Source: Psychromonas sp. L1A2 (GTDB lineage: Bacteria; Pseudomonadota; Gammaproteobacteria; Enterobacterales; Psychromonadaceae). From it: 64,000 bases of DNA. The translations under genes and the position numbers were made by a program. Below are positions 22,814-32,173 of the stretch, in pieces. How positions within the stretch are numbered: the first letter of the stretch is position 1; the number at the start of each line of letters is the position of its first letter. The stretch is taken from NCBI RefSeq assembly GCF_009828855.1, contig NZ_WUAG01000002.1, positions 496,001 to 560,000 of the forward strand. Direction: 5' to 3'. Below the pieces are notes generated by a model that did not search any database, was not told the origin of the DNA, and worked only from the letters and a program-made list of their open reading frames with translations.

Positions 22814-24766
22814 CTACTGAATACCTTGTAATAACAACGATAAGTTAGGCTGTTTAAAGCAATTTTGTAAGTGTTCTACTGATAATTTAATTAATGATTC
22901 CAAAACTATTTCTATTTCAGATATCGATAATATTTTGCTTGGCTCGTTTTCTGCCAATAAATGGCTCAACTGATCGCATAATAATTTAATCTGAGACTCA
23001 TCATTCTCGATAGTTTCAAAGCTCATCGCATCTAAGCTACCTGACTTAATACCAAGGTATTCAAATACTTTAGGTAGAATAGTTGCAATTGGTGCATGCC
23101 TAAAAGCGGCAGGGACTTGGCTAACAATCACAAATTGAGATTGAAACTTATAAGTGAAGCCTAGTCGATTTAATATTGTAGTCGTCTGCTGTGCGATATC
23201 TAACATATCAGACTCTAATTTAAAACGAACAGGCAACAGTAAAGGCTGTGAAATTACTTCTCCATCTTGCCATGCTGTATACAAATGTTCAGAAACTAAC
23301 GCTTTGTTAGCTAAAGTTAATGACACTAATAACAAACCATTGTTAGAAAGCTTGCACCAAGCCGGATAGATAGGTTGCATTAATAGGTGCTCAGCATCAA
23401 TAATACTAATCACATTAGCAGCTTTATGTTGACTACTTTTACTTCCAAAGGATTGTACTGAAGGAGCAATATTTTGCTGGTATGCTTCAGCGACAAAATC
23501 ACAATAAGCACCAACTTGCTGATGATCTAACTGAGGGCGAGCAGCGGGCGCTGAGTAATTACTCTGCCCATAATTATTTCCTCTATTCCTTTCTTGCGAG
23601 CCTCCATAATTATCAGTGTTATTACCACTAATATTGCTATCGTTATCATGATGGCTTGAATCTTGAGACTCATAATTGAGATTAGTTGGCGGCTGATAAG
23701 CATGTTCTGAAACACGTTGATTATCCGTACTTTGTGTATTATTTTCTTCTAACTCATGCCCTAATAGAGAACTATCACTTAGCGTTGCATTTAGTGTGCT
23801 GCTGATAAAATCATGCACCCATCGAGCTTGGTGAAACCTAACTTCATGCTTAGCAGGATGTACGTTTACATCGACCTCTTTAGCATCACATTCAATATAA
23901 ATGATATAACCAGGAAACATGCCTTGCGGTAAGAAATGCGCATAAACCTGCCTAATCGCATGATTAACTAATTTATCGCGAATCATTCGGCCATTAATAT
24001 AACAATATTGAACATCAGCTAACGGCCTAGGGGATAATCGATCAGATACCCAACCTGAAATCTTTAATGCTTGATCCGCTGTTTCAAAAAATACAGCATG
24101 CTGCATAAACTGTTCACTACAGATTGCCGCAATTCTCTTTTCTTGTTGAGCTTGTTCTGGCGCAGCACGATACTGTCTGATGACTTTATTATTATGCTTT
24201 AAGGTGATTGCAATATCGAAACGACTCAATGCAATACGTTTAATTAATTCATCAATATGCTGAAATTCAGTTTTCTCTGTTTTTAAAAAACGGCGGCGTG
24301 CTGGTGTATTAAAAAACAAATCCAATACTTCAACCGTCGTTCCTTGAGGATGAGCTGCAGGTTGAATGCTTACTTGCATATCACGCCCTTCAGCAATAGC
24401 TTGCCATGCTTGCTCTTGGCCGACAGGTTTTGAAGTAAAAGTTAAACGAGAAACAGAGCTAACACTGGCTAATGCTTCTCCTCTAAAGCCTAAGCTTACA
24501 ATCGCTTCGAGATCATCAAGATGACTTATTTTACTCGTCGCATGACGACTTAAAGCAAGTGTTAATTGCTCTTTATCGACACCGTTACCATTATCCTTAA
24601 TGCGTATGCATTTAGCACCGCCCTGCTCAATCTCAATATCAATACGAGTTGCGCCCGCATCTAAACTATTTTCAACTAATTCTTTAACCACTGAAGCAGG
24701 TCTTTCAACCACTTCACCAGCCGCTATTTGATTAGCTAATCGTGCAGGTAATATCTGAATAGGCAT
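22814..24766 (-). CDS. mutL: DNA mismatch repair protein MutL
   Basis: GHKL ATPase that links MutS to downstream repair. 650 aa. The N-terminal ATPase shows [15 protein letters not shown] and [10 protein letters not shown], with the transducer domain to about 330. A linker rich in Asn, Ser, Gly and His (about 345-410) is followed by the dimerisation domain. The DQHA(x)2E(x)4E endonuclease motif of other MutL proteins is not visible, consistent with the MutH-dependent type of gammaproteobacteria. It lies between amiB (18 bp) and miaA (1 bp), in one operon. Confidence 0.96.
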   Translation of the reverse strand: MPIQILPARLANQIAAGEVVERPASVVKELVENSLDAGATRIDIEIEQGGAKCIRIKDNGNGVDKEQLTLALSRHATSKISHLDDLEAIVSLGFRGEALASVSSVSRLTFTSKPVGQEQAWQAIAEGRDMQVSIQPAAHPQGTTVEVLDLFFNTPARRRFLKTEKTEFQHIDELIKRIALSRFDIAITLKHNNKVIRQYRAAPEQAQQEKRIAAICSEQFMQHAVFFETADQALKISGWVSDRLSPRPLADVQYCYINGRMIRDKLVNHAIRQVYAHFLPQGMFPGYIIYIECDAKEVDVNVHPAKHEVRFHQARWVHDFISSTLNATLSDSSLLGHELEENNTQSTDNQRVSEHAYQPPTNLNYESQDSSHHDNDSNISGNNTDNYGGSQERNRGNNYGQSNYSAPAARPQLDHQQVGAYCDFVAEAYQQNIAPSVQSFGSKSSQHKAANVISIIDAEHLLMQPIYPAWCKLSNNGLLLVSLTLANKALVSEHLYTAWQDGEVISQPLLLPVRFKLESDMLDIAQQTTTILNRLGFTYKFQSQFVIVSQVPAAFRHAPIATILPKVFEYLGIKSGSLDAMSFETIENDESQIKLLCDQLSHLLAENEPSKILSISEIEIVLESLIKLSVEHLQNCFKQPNLSLLLQGIQ

Positions 24767-24784
24767 GATAATAAACTCGTAAAA

Positions 24785-27643
24785 CTAACTAACAGGAATG
24801 GTTAACACTTGACCAATAGCCAATGATTTTGAACGCAACTTATTCGTCGATATAATAGCGCTTGTTGTGGTGCCATAACGTTTAGCGATCACAGACAAAG
24901 ATTCACCACTTCGCACTTTATGTTTCTTTCTTACAAAGTTTGTCGACGGTATTTTTAACTTTTGTCCCACTTTTAACGAGTTAGATCGCAAGTTATTAAA
25001 CTGTTTAAGTTGTTGTGTTGTTATGTTGTACTTATTAGCGATCACAGATAACGATTGTCCGCTACTCACTGTATGTGAGGCAGGACGAGTTGGCACAATA
25101 TAATTTGAACTTGGGATTTTTAATGTCTGCCCCACAAGTAAGCGCGAAGAGCTCAGGTTGTTATACGCTTGAAACTGTTTAGCAGTACGACCATATCGTT
25201 TGGCAATAACAGACAGAGACTCGCCACTTTTAACTTTATGGTGAGTAGGTTCAGGTGCTTTAACTGCCTTTTTAACTGTACTAACATTTACACTGCTTTC
25301 GCCAGGTATTTTAATCTTTTGACCAACGTATAAAGACGTCTTTTTCAACTTATTATAGGCAATCAAATCCGCTGTGCTTTGATTATACTCTCGAGCAATC
25401 AAAGATAACGCTTCTCCAGATTTCACTGTATGTACTATCGGTTTTTTAACTACTTTTTTAACAACTTTAGGAGATACCGAAGACTGAACTTTTCCTCCCG
25501 GAATGTTAATCTTTTGACCAACGTATAAAGTGGTCTTTTTTAAGTTGTTATAAGCCACTAAGTCAGCAGTACTTTGATTATACTCTCGAGCAATCAAAGA
25601 TAACGCTTCTCCTCGTTTTACCGTATGCACGATTGGTTTTTGAACGACTCTTTCAACTACCTTCGGTTCAGATAAAATAGGAGTAGATTGAGCAACTCCA
25701 CCCGGTATTTTAATTTTTTGACCAACGTATAAACTAGTCTTTTTTAAGTTGTTATAGGCCACTAAATCAGCTGTACTTTGATTATATTGTCTTGCAATCA
25801 AAGACAATGCTTCACCGGACTTTACTGTATGCACGATTGGTTTTTGAACAACTTTTTCAACTACCTTTGGTTCAGATGAAATAGTAGTAGATTGGGTAAC
25901 TCTACCCGGTATTTTAATTTTTTGACCAACGTATAAACTAGTCTTTTTTAAGTTGTTATAGGCCACTAAATCAGCTGTACTTTGATTATATTGTCGTGCA
26001 ATTAAAGACAATGCTTCACCAGGTTTTACAATATGCGTTTGTTCTTTTTGAACAGCCTGTTGTACTAGTGAAGAGACTTCATTATTACCAGGGATCTTAA
26101 TTTTTTGACCAACAAGTAGAGACGTTTTTTGTAATTTATTATGAGCAACTAAACCCGCGATCGATTGATTATATTTATTCGCAATAATAGATAATGATTC
26201 ACCACGTTTTACAGTATGTGTCGTTGCTTGTTGAATTGTTGTAGCAGCCTGCTGTGAACTTGCTTCAGGCTTCTCCTCAATAACATGATAATTCTCAGGA
26301 ATACTTAATACTTGCCCAATACGCAAAGAGCTCGATTTTAAATGATTAAAATCTTTCAGCTTAGCACTACTAACACTATAACGTCTTGATAGGACTGAAA
26401 GCGATTCGCCGCTTCGAACGGTATGTTTAATAGCACGTTTTTTCTGTGCAAATAAACTGCCTTGTGGAGGTTTCTCACTAAAATGTGTGTAGATACCTTT
26501 GAAAACGGCATTAGCAATTTTGTTTTGAAATTCAGCTTGATTTAATAAACGCTCTTCAGTGCGATTGGTAATAAAGCCAGCCTCCACTAAAATTGATGGA
26601 ATGTCTGGAGATTTCAATACAGCTAAACTGGCATGCACAGGTTCTTTCTTATGCATCGTTGTAACTTTAGACAGTTCATTTGTTACTAAACTACCGATGT
26701 TAAAACCAACGCCCATGGTGTTACCCATGGACATGTCTAATAACATTTTATTTAAGAATGGCACACTATCCGAGTCTTGAATTAAATCGCCAGCCCCACC
26801 TAATAGCTCTGATTGCGCTTCATTCCTTTCCATCCAGCGTCCTAACTCAGTAGTCGCTCTTCGGTTAGACAATACCCAAACAGATGCTCCTTTAGGTCGA
26901 CTTGAGGTAAACCCATCAGCATGAATAGACACTAAGAAATCAGCTTTACCTTTACGAGCAATCTCAGAACGTTTATTCAAATTAACAAAGTAATCACCGG
27001 TTCTAATTAAAAAAGCCTGCATGCCTCTTTGAGCATCAATAACATTCTTTAAACGTTTGGCAATTTCTAATGTTACTTTTTTTTCATAACTGTATTTACC
27101 TAAAGCGCCTGGATCATCACCACCATGACCAGCATCGATAGCAACAATAATATTACGGCCATTAGGCGTCGCAGAAATTTGGTTAGGTACCTTTGTTGCA
27201 ATCGTTGGTAAATCGATCACTAGGCGGTGACCATAAGGTTTTGCAGGTGGTAAGCTGAATATCTTAGCTTTACTGACTTCTTTTAAATCAATAACTAACC
27301 GAAATGTGTTTGCTTTAGACGTTTTACTTTCTCTTATATTACTTATTAATTTACCTTTGTTTTTAATCGTTTTTAAATTAGCTTTATTGATTGTTCCAGT
27401 AAGATCTATCACTAAACGATCAGGGTTAGTAAGGTAATGGGTCTGATATTGAGGTTTATTGCTGAGATCAAACACAACACGAGTATTATCTGGAGAAGGC
27501 CATGTACGAACGCCTTTTAATTCAGTTTGTGCGGCAGAAACGCTTAAACTGATACTTTGAATCATCAGTAAGCTGCACAAAAAAAGCACTCTAGCATGGG
27601 ATAATCGCTTTAATAATATCGTGAAAGTTTGCTTTATCATCAT
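24785..27643 (-). CDS. amiB: N-acetylmuramoyl-L-alanine amidase AmiB with nine LysM modules
   Basis: Periplasmic zinc amidase that removes stem peptides from murein to split daughter cells, normally activated by EnvC-type LytM factors. 952 aa, about twice the E. coli length. Order: signal peptide (to about 38), AMIN domain (40-140), Amidase_3 domain (about 165-390; VAIDAGHGGDDPGA, SIHADGF, LVEAGFITN) containing the insert that carries the blocking helix, then nine LysM murein-binding modules starting near 405, 474, 538, 605, 673, 738, 801, 856 and 906. Modules 3-6 are almost identical. The ATG overlaps the tsaE stop (ATGA). The amidase part is canonical; the LysM number is unusual. Confidence 0.95.
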   Translation of the reverse strand: MMIKQTFTILLKRLSHARVLFLCSLLMIQSISLSVSAAQTELKGVRTWPSPDNTRVVFDLSNKPQYQTHYLTNPDRLVIDLTGTINKANLKTIKNKGKLISNIRESKTSKANTFRLVIDLKEVSKAKIFSLPPAKPYGHRLVIDLPTIATKVPNQISATPNGRNIIVAIDAGHGGDDPGALGKYSYEKKVTLEIAKRLKNVIDAQRGMQAFLIRTGDYFVNLNKRSEIARKGKADFLVSIHADGFTSSRPKGASVWVLSNRRATTELGRWMERNEAQSELLGGAGDLIQDSDSVPFLNKMLLDMSMGNTMGVGFNIGSLVTNELSKVTTMHKKEPVHASLAVLKSPDIPSILVEAGFITNRTEERLLNQAEFQNKIANAVFKGIYTHFSEKPPQGSLFAQKKRAIKHTVRSGESLSVLSRRYSVSSAKLKDFNHLKSSSLRIGQVLSIPENYHVIEEKPEASSQQAATTIQQATTHTVKRGESLSIIANKYNQSIAGLVAHNKLQKTSLLVGQKIKIPGNNEVSSLVQQAVQKEQTHIVKPGEALSLIARQYNQSTADLVAYNNLKKTSLYVGQKIKIPGRVTQSTTISSEPKVVEKVVQKPIVHTVKSGEALSLIARQYNQSTADLVAYNNLKKTSLYVGQKIKIPGGVAQSTPILSEPKVVERVVQKPIVHTVKRGEALSLIAREYNQSTADLVAYNNLKKTTLYVGQKINIPGGKVQSSVSPKVVKKVVKKPIVHTVKSGEALSLIAREYNQSTADLIAYNKLKKTSLYVGQKIKIPGESSVNVSTVKKAVKAPEPTHHKVKSGESLSVIAKRYGRTAKQFQAYNNLSSSRLLVGQTLKIPSSNYIVPTRPASHTVSSGQSLSVIANKYNITTQQLKQFNNLRSNSLKVGQKLKIPSTNFVRKKHKVRSGESLSVIAKRYGTTTSAIISTNKLRSKSLAIGQVLTIPVS
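25315..26035 (-). repeat. Tandem DNA repeats inside amiB (LysM units 3-6)
   Basis: Four units of about 195-204 bp with the shared word GACCAACGTATAAA beginning at 25321, 25516, 25720 and 25924. The units are nearly identical over the LysM part; linkers differ slightly in length. A diverged fifth unit begins near 26107. The pattern indicates recent duplication by unequal recombination. Confidence 0.9.
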
Positions 27644-28098
27644 AAGTTATTTAATACTCTTAAACCATTTTCGGTATTTGCTTGTAAGGTAATTTCTCGT
27701 TGTTCGCCAACATAAACAAGCGTTAAATCAATATCCGCGTTAGGTAAAAAACCTACACCACGTTCTGGCCATTCAACTAAAGAATGGCTCGTTTCACCAA
27801 AATAATCACGGATCCCCATAAATTCTAATTCTTCAGGATCTGATAAACGATATAAATCAAAGTGGTACACTTGCCAATCAGCTAACTCATAGGGTTCAAC
27901 TAAAGTATAAGTTGGGCTTTTTACATTGCCCACATGGCCTAAACCTTGAATAAACCCTCGCGTCAATGTCGTTTTCCCTGCACCTAAATCGCCGTGTAAA
28001 TAAATACAAGTTGCAAGCTCACAGGCTTGACTTAAGCGTTGACCAAACAGAACTGTTTGCTCTGCATTCTCTAATTTTTCTTTTAATATATTCGACAT
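27640..28098 (-). CDS. tsaE: TsaE, ATPase for tRNA t6A biosynthesis
   Basis: P-loop ATPase that regulates the TsaB-TsaD complex in making threonylcarbamoyl-adenosine at tRNA position 37. 152 aa with Walker A HGDLGAGKTTLTRG, KSPTYTLVEPY and LVEWPERG, all typical. It is the first gene of the amiB-mutL-miaA-hfq operon and overlaps amiB by four bases. In E. coli nnr precedes it; here it is directly divergent from queG with no nnr gene. TsaD is encoded about 2 kb away. Confidence 0.95.
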   Translation of the reverse strand: MSNILKEKLENAEQTVLFGQRLSQACELATCIYLHGDLGAGKTTLTRGFIQGLGHVGNVKSPTYTLVEPYELADWQVYHFDLYRLSDPEELEFMGIRDYFGETSHSLVEWPERGVGFLPNADIDLTLVYVGEQREITLQANTENGLRVLNNL

Positions 28099-28185
28099 TG
28101 AGTTTTATTAACTTCCAATATAAGTAACCAATTTAGGTAAATAGTGCCATTTAATAATATCTTGTTAGATAGTGAGAATATTTTA

Positions 28186-28248
28186 TTAAGTAACTATAAT
28201 ATATTCTTAAGTAACTATAATATCTTCTTAAGTAACTATAATATCTCG
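28186..28248. repeat. Three tandem 21-bp repeats between tsaE and queG
   Basis: The unit TTAAGTAACTATAATAT plus a four-base variable end occurs at 28186, 28207 and 28228. The 21-bp period is close to two DNA turns, so it could present a protein site on one face of the helix. It lies in the divergent 379-bp promoter region of tsaE and queG, which otherwise has no gene. Confidence 0.85.
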
Positions 28249-28477
28249 CAAAACAAGCATATCAATAGATAAACAGTATTAAGTCATTATTTTCAATAGT
28301 ATCAGAAAGCATATAGACCTCACTACCCCTAGGTAAGTTCGCTTTAAAACAGTTCTATCATAAACTAAGTCACCCGCTAAAAAACAGTACTTTTAGCCTC
28401 TCAAAAAATATAACGAGTATGATAAACTTACGCTAATAAAAGATGCTTAAATAACGAGCCCTTATTTTTAATTTAAA

Positions 28478-29689
28478 GTGAATAATTTAAAACAAATAAT
28501 GAAAAATAATCAACACATTGAAAATACATCGCCAACAGACTCAATTCCCCAAGTTACTTTATCTGAAACAGCGCTTTCTGAACTTGCAGATAATATAAAA
28601 AAATGGGGAAAAGCGTTAGGTTTTCAAAAAGTGGGTATTACTGATATCGACCTTAAAGATCAAGAAGCTAATTTACAAACATGGTTAGATAACGATTACC
28701 ACGGCGAAATGGATTACATGGCAAAACACGGAATGAAACGTGCTCGTCCTGAAGAACTATTGCCAGGAACAGTACGTGTTATTTCAGCTCGTATGGATTA
28801 TTTACCCGATGATGCCCAATTTGCATCAAACCTAGAAGATAAAGATCTCGCTTACATTAGTCGTTATGCACTGGGCCGCGACTACCATAAAGTACTACGT
28901 AAAAAGCTAAAACAATTAGGCGATAAAATTCAAAGTGAAGTAAAAGCATTAGGTTTTCGACCTTTTGTTGATAGCGCACCAGTATTAGAACGTCCATTAG
29001 CAGAAAAAGCAGGATTAGGCTGGGTTGGGAAACATTCGTTATTACTTGATAAAGAGTCTGGATCTTGGTTTTTTATTGGTGAGTTATTAGTTGATTTAGC
29101 ATTACCTGTCGACAAACCACAATCTAACCAATGTGGACAATGCGTTGCTTGTATCAAGATTTGCCCAACTCAAGCGATTGTTGCACCTTATGTTGTGGAT
29201 GGAAGACGCTGTATTTCATACCTGACTATTGAATTACAAGGCGCTATTCCTAATGAATTTCGTAAAGCGATTGGTAATCGTATTTATGGTTGTGATGATT
29301 GCCAATTAATTTGCCCTTGGAATCGTTTTGCAGAAACCACTGAAGAATCTGACTACCAAGCGAAAGATTTTTTACAAAACCAATCCTTAGTGAGCTTATT
29401 CGGTTGGTCTGAAGAGACTTTTTTAAAGAATACAGAAGGATCTCCCATTCGAAGAATAGGCCATCAACGTTGGTTAAGAAATATAGCAATAGCCTTAGGC
29501 AATGCACCGAGCAGTATTGAAACAATCACAACTTTACAAGATAAACTAGCAACAAGTGATGATGAGATGGTCAATGAGCACATTGAATGGGCGCTATCAG
29601 AGCAACAGCAAAAACTGCCAATGAATATAGATAGATTAAATAATCGATTAATTAATGCCGTTAAAAAAGGCTTACCAAGAGATGCCTAA
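28478..29689 (+). CDS. queG: Epoxyqueuosine reductase QueG
   Basis: Cobalamin- and Fe-S-dependent enzyme that makes queuosine, the last step of modifying G34 in tRNAs for Asn, Asp, His and Tyr. About 403 aa. It has two 4Fe-4S signatures, CGQCVACIKICPTQAI and CDDCQLICPWNRF, and a catalytic region with VDSAPVLERPLAEKAGLGW. The start could be the GTG at 28478 or the ATG at 28499; neither has a good ribosome-binding site, and the first 30 residues are not conserved. Divergent from tsaE, as in E. coli (yjeS), but without nnr between. Confidence 0.95.
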   Translation: MNNLKQIMKNNQHIENTSPTDSIPQVTLSETALSELADNIKKWGKALGFQKVGITDIDLKDQEANLQTWLDNDYHGEMDYMAKHGMKRARPEELLPGTVRVISARMDYLPDDAQFASNLEDKDLAYISRYALGRDYHKVLRKKLKQLGDKIQSEVKALGFRPFVDSAPVLERPLAEKAGLGWVGKHSLLLDKESGSWFFIGELLVDLALPVDKPQSNQCGQCVACIKICPTQAIVAPYVVDGRRCISYLTIELQGAIPNEFRKAIGNRIYGCDDCQLICPWNRFAETTEESDYQAKDFLQNQSLVSLFGWSEETFLKNTEGSPIRRIGHQRWLRNIAIALGNAPSSIETITTLQDKLATSDDEMVNEHIEWALSEQQQKLPMNIDRLNNRLINAVKKGLPRDA

Positions 29690-29810
29690 GTTTAGATAAT
29701 TAGTGTAGATACTTAATTGGGAAGGTTAGTCAGTTTGATTGATTTAGTTTGATTTAATTTGTTACTAAGACGAAAAAACGAGTATTTGAGGTTATCAGCG
29801 ATAATCATAA

Positions 29811-29846
29811 GTAGTGTTTAAGCTAGCTAACTAGCTTAAACACTAC
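29811..29846. terminator. Perfect 16-bp palindromic hairpin between queG and tsaD
   Basis: GTAGTGTTTAAGCTAG and its exact complement are separated by four bases. It sits between converging genes queG and tsaD. T-runs after the stem are weak on both strands, so efficiency is uncertain. Confidence 0.65.
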
Positions 29847-29848
29847 TT

Positions 29849-29912
29849 TCTAAATATAGGTTTTCTAAATATAAGCTATCTAAAAATAGACTGTCTAAAT
29901 ATAAGTTATCTA
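29849..29912. repeat. Four tandem 15-bp repeats running into the tsaD stop
   Basis: Units TCTAAATATAGGTTT, TCTAAATATAAGCTA, TCTAAAAATAGACTG and TCTAAATATAAGTTA lie head to tail from 29849 to 29908, then TCTATAG overlaps the tsaD stop codon. Replication slippage is the likely origin. Confidence 0.85.
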
Positions 29913-30935
29913 TAGCGAAGCATTGACACTTTCTAAATCTTGTAAAGGCCAACGTGGTTTAGCTTTTATTTCTAACCCTTGCGTGTGCCCTGCTTTAAGA
30001 CGTTGCATCCCAGCATAAGCAATCATTGCACCATTATCGGTACAAAATTCACTGCGAGGATAAAACACTTCACCACCTAATTTTTTCATCGTAGCAGCAA
30101 GTTGTTCACGTAAAGCCGTATTGGCACTAACACCGCCAGCAACCACTAAACGTTTCAAGCCAGTCTGTTTTAAAGCACGCTTACATTTTATTGCAATCGT
30201 ATCAATAACCGCTTCTTGAAAAGCATAAGCAATGTCAGCTTGTGTTTGAGCATCTTTACCTTCACGTGCAATCGTAACAGCAGCAGACGTTTTTAAACCA
30301 CTAAAGCTAAAGTCTAGACCAGGTCTATCAGTCATCGGACGTGGAAACTTAAAGCGACCAGCAACACCTTGTTCAGCCATTTTTGCTAAACGCGGGCCAC
30401 CAGGATAATCTAACCCTAATAATTTAGCCGTTTTATCAAAAGCTTCTCCAGCAGCATCATCGATACTTTCACCTAATAACGTATATTCACCGATATCATC
30501 AACTTGCACTAATAAGGTATGACCACCTGACACCAATAATGCAACAAATGGAAAGTCTGGTTTGTTTTCTTCTAACATAGGCGCGAGTAAATGCCCTTCC
30601 ATGTGATGTACTGCAATAGCAGGTTTATCCCATGCAAAAGCTAAACTACGACCAATACAAGACCCCACTAACAAAGCCCCAACTAAACCAGGCCCAGCAG
30701 TATAAGCAATCGCATCAATGTCATCTTTAGTACAGTTAGCAAGTTCAAGTGCTTCTTTAATAAGTGGAATTGTTTTACGAACATGATCACGCGATGCTAA
30801 TTCAGGCACCACACCACCATAATCAGCATGTAACTTAACTTGACTATATAATTGGTGAGATAATAAACCTTGTTGATCATCATAAACGGCAATACCCGTT
30901 TCATCACATGATGTTTCAATGCCCAAAATTCGCAT
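29910..30935 (-). CDS. tsaD: TsaD, tRNA N6-threonylcarbamoyladenosine transferase
   Basis: Transfers threonylcarbamoyl to A37 of ANN-reading tRNAs together with TsaB and TsaE. About 341 aa with the metal-binding [11 protein letters not shown], the [13 protein letters not shown]-terminus and the ASKHA fold motif LVSGGHT. A longer frame starts at 30950, but ATGAGG there provides GAGG nine bases before the ATG at 30935, which gives the family N-terminus MRILGIETS. It is divergent from rpsU, the conserved tsaD/rpsU-dnaG-rpoD arrangement. Confidence 0.96.
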   Translation of the reverse strand: MRILGIETSCDETGIAVYDDQQGLLSHQLYSQVKLHADYGGVVPELASRDHVRKTIPLIKEALELANCTKDDIDAIAYTAGPGLVGALLVGSCIGRSLAFAWDKPAIAVHHMEGHLLAPMLEENKPDFPFVALLVSGGHTLLVQVDDIGEYTLLGESIDDAAGEAFDKTAKLLGLDYPGGPRLAKMAEQGVAGRFKFPRPMTDRPGLDFSFSGLKTSAAVTIAREGKDAQTQADIAYAFQEAVIDTIAIKCKRALKQTGLKRLVVAGGVSANTALREQLAATMKKLGGEVFYPRSEFCTDNGAMIAYAGMQRLKAGHTQGLEIKAKPRWPLQDLESVNASL

Positions 30936-31138
30936 AATAAACAACCTCATAGCAGTAATATTTAGTTAACTTAATAGACATTAACTAAGCAAAATAAAAA
31001 ACTAAATAGAAAATTAAACGCATTCTAGCGGAAAAGCACAGTAAAGATTGCTTTTTTTAACGATCTTCATTATAAAATGCAGATCTGAAGATCATTAGGA
31101 TCTTTATACTTTTTTAATTAAAATTAATGCGGAATTTC

Positions 31139-31168
31139 TTTACATTATCCCCCAAATAGGATTAAAAT
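31139..31168 (+). promoter_or_regulatory. Candidate promoter of rpsU-yqeY
   Basis: TTTACA and TAAAAT with 18 bp between them, about 60 bp before the rpsU start. The rest of the 293-bp divergent spacer contains a small AAGATC/GATCTT dyad near 31090 and nothing else recognised. Confidence 0.45.
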
Positions 31169-31228
31169 CTCGCACCAATTTAAATGCACTGGTCAATTTA
31201 CGACCGTAACCATAAAGGTAATAGGCAT

Positions 31229-31444
31229 ATGCCAGTAATTAAACTTCGTGAAAACGAACCATTTGACGTAGCACTACGTCGTTTTAAACGTTCTTGTGAA
31301 AAAGCAGGTATCTTAGCAGAAACACGTAAACGTGAATTCTTCGAAAAACCTACTACAGTTCGCAAACGTGCTAAAGCAGCAGCTGTTAAACGTCACTTGA
31401 AAAAACTTTCTCGTGATAACGCTCGTCGCGTTCGTCTATACTAG
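31229..31444 (+). CDS. rpsU: Ribosomal protein bS21
   Basis: Small-subunit protein near the anti-Shine-Dalgarno region of 16S rRNA. 71 aa starting [21 protein letters not shown] when read in two parts, with a basic tail, the standard length. A longer frame begins at 31184, but the ATG at 31229 has AAGGTAAT upstream and gives the family N-terminus. First gene of the macromolecular-synthesis cluster (rpsU-dnaG-rpoD), here with yqeY inserted 18 bp downstream. Confidence 0.98.
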   Translation: MPVIKLRENEPFDVALRRFKRSCEKAGILAETRKREFFEKPTTVRKRAKAAAVKRHLKKLSRDNARRVRLY

Positions 31445-31462
31445 AATAGTTAAAGGTTCTCG

Positions 31463-31906
31463 ATGTCTTTAAAAACAAGATTACAAGAAGAGCAAAAGCT
31501 TGCAATGCGCGCAAAGGATAAAGTTCGTTTATTGACTATCCGCTCATTAATAGCCGCTGTGAAGCAAATTGAATTAGATGATCAAGTTGAACTGGATAAC
31601 GACGCTGTTACAGCAGTTTTAGTTAAGTCGGTAAAACAACGTAAAGATTCAATTAGTCAGTTTGAAAAAGCTGAGCGACATGATCTTGCTGATATTGAAA
31701 AAACAGAACTTGCTATCTTAGAAGAGTTTTTGCCTCAAGCACTCACTTCGGAAGAAGTTGAAACACTTATTAAGCAAGCAATAGCATCTTCTGGTGCACA
31801 AGGCATGCAAGATATGAGTAAAGTGATGGGGTTACTCCAAAAAGACATTCAGGGAAGAGCAGATATGGCTCAAGTGAGTTTGCTTGTAAGAGCAAACTTA
31901 AAGTAG
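31463..31906 (+). CDS. yqeY: YqeY/GatB-like domain protein
   Basis: 147 aa of the GatB_Yqey family, related to the C-terminal tRNA-binding part of amidotransferase subunit GatB. Family motifs seen: KDKVRLLTIRSLIAAVK, RKDSISQFEKAERHDLA, EEFLPQALT and SKVMGLL. The exact role of the free-standing protein is not established; a link to tRNA or translation is likely from the domain. It is co-transcribed with rpsU and ends at a strong terminator, as in many Vibrio-like genomes. Confidence 0.9.
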   Translation: MSLKTRLQEEQKLAMRAKDKVRLLTIRSLIAAVKQIELDDQVELDNDAVTAVLVKSVKQRKDSISQFEKAERHDLADIEKTELAILEEFLPQALTSEEVETLIKQAIASSGAQGMQDMSKVMGLLQKDIQGRADMAQVSLLVRANLK

Positions 31907-31927
31907 ACATACTCCTCGTCTCTGATT

Positions 31928-31966
31928 AAAAAAGCCCCAGCTTAACTTAAGTCTGGGGCTTTTTTG
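31928..31966 (+). terminator. Terminator after rpsU-yqeY
   Basis: The stem AAAGCCCCAG / CTGGGGCTTTTTT with T-run separates rpsU-yqeY from dnaG, so dnaG needs read-through or a promoter in the following 200 bp. Confidence 0.93.
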
Positions 31967-32173
31967 TTTTAATAGGTAAAATTTTTACAGTAAAGCTGAT
32001 ACCTTTAAGGTTTATTAATTATTATTCCTAGCATTACCCGTTTCAAATAAATATCAATATTGATTGAACCAATAACAGTAAAGCTCTCTCTATAATATAT
32101 TCAGTTTAGTTATCTTGTATCGTTATAATAGTAACGAGTATACTACTGACTTTTCTACCTACAGGACTCAAAA

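Noticed and set aside
25315-26035. Regular repeats considered as CRISPR
   Set aside because: They are in frame and encode LysM modules of AmiB; unit length and lack of unique spacers exclude CRISPR.
28186-28248. Short tandem repeats considered as CRISPR or origin iterons
   Set aside because: There are no spacers between units, no cas genes, and no replication initiator or DnaA-box cluster was noticed nearby.
29250-29525. 91-aa frame antisense to queG
   Set aside because: It lies within the iron-sulfur coding region of queG, which is clearly the real gene.
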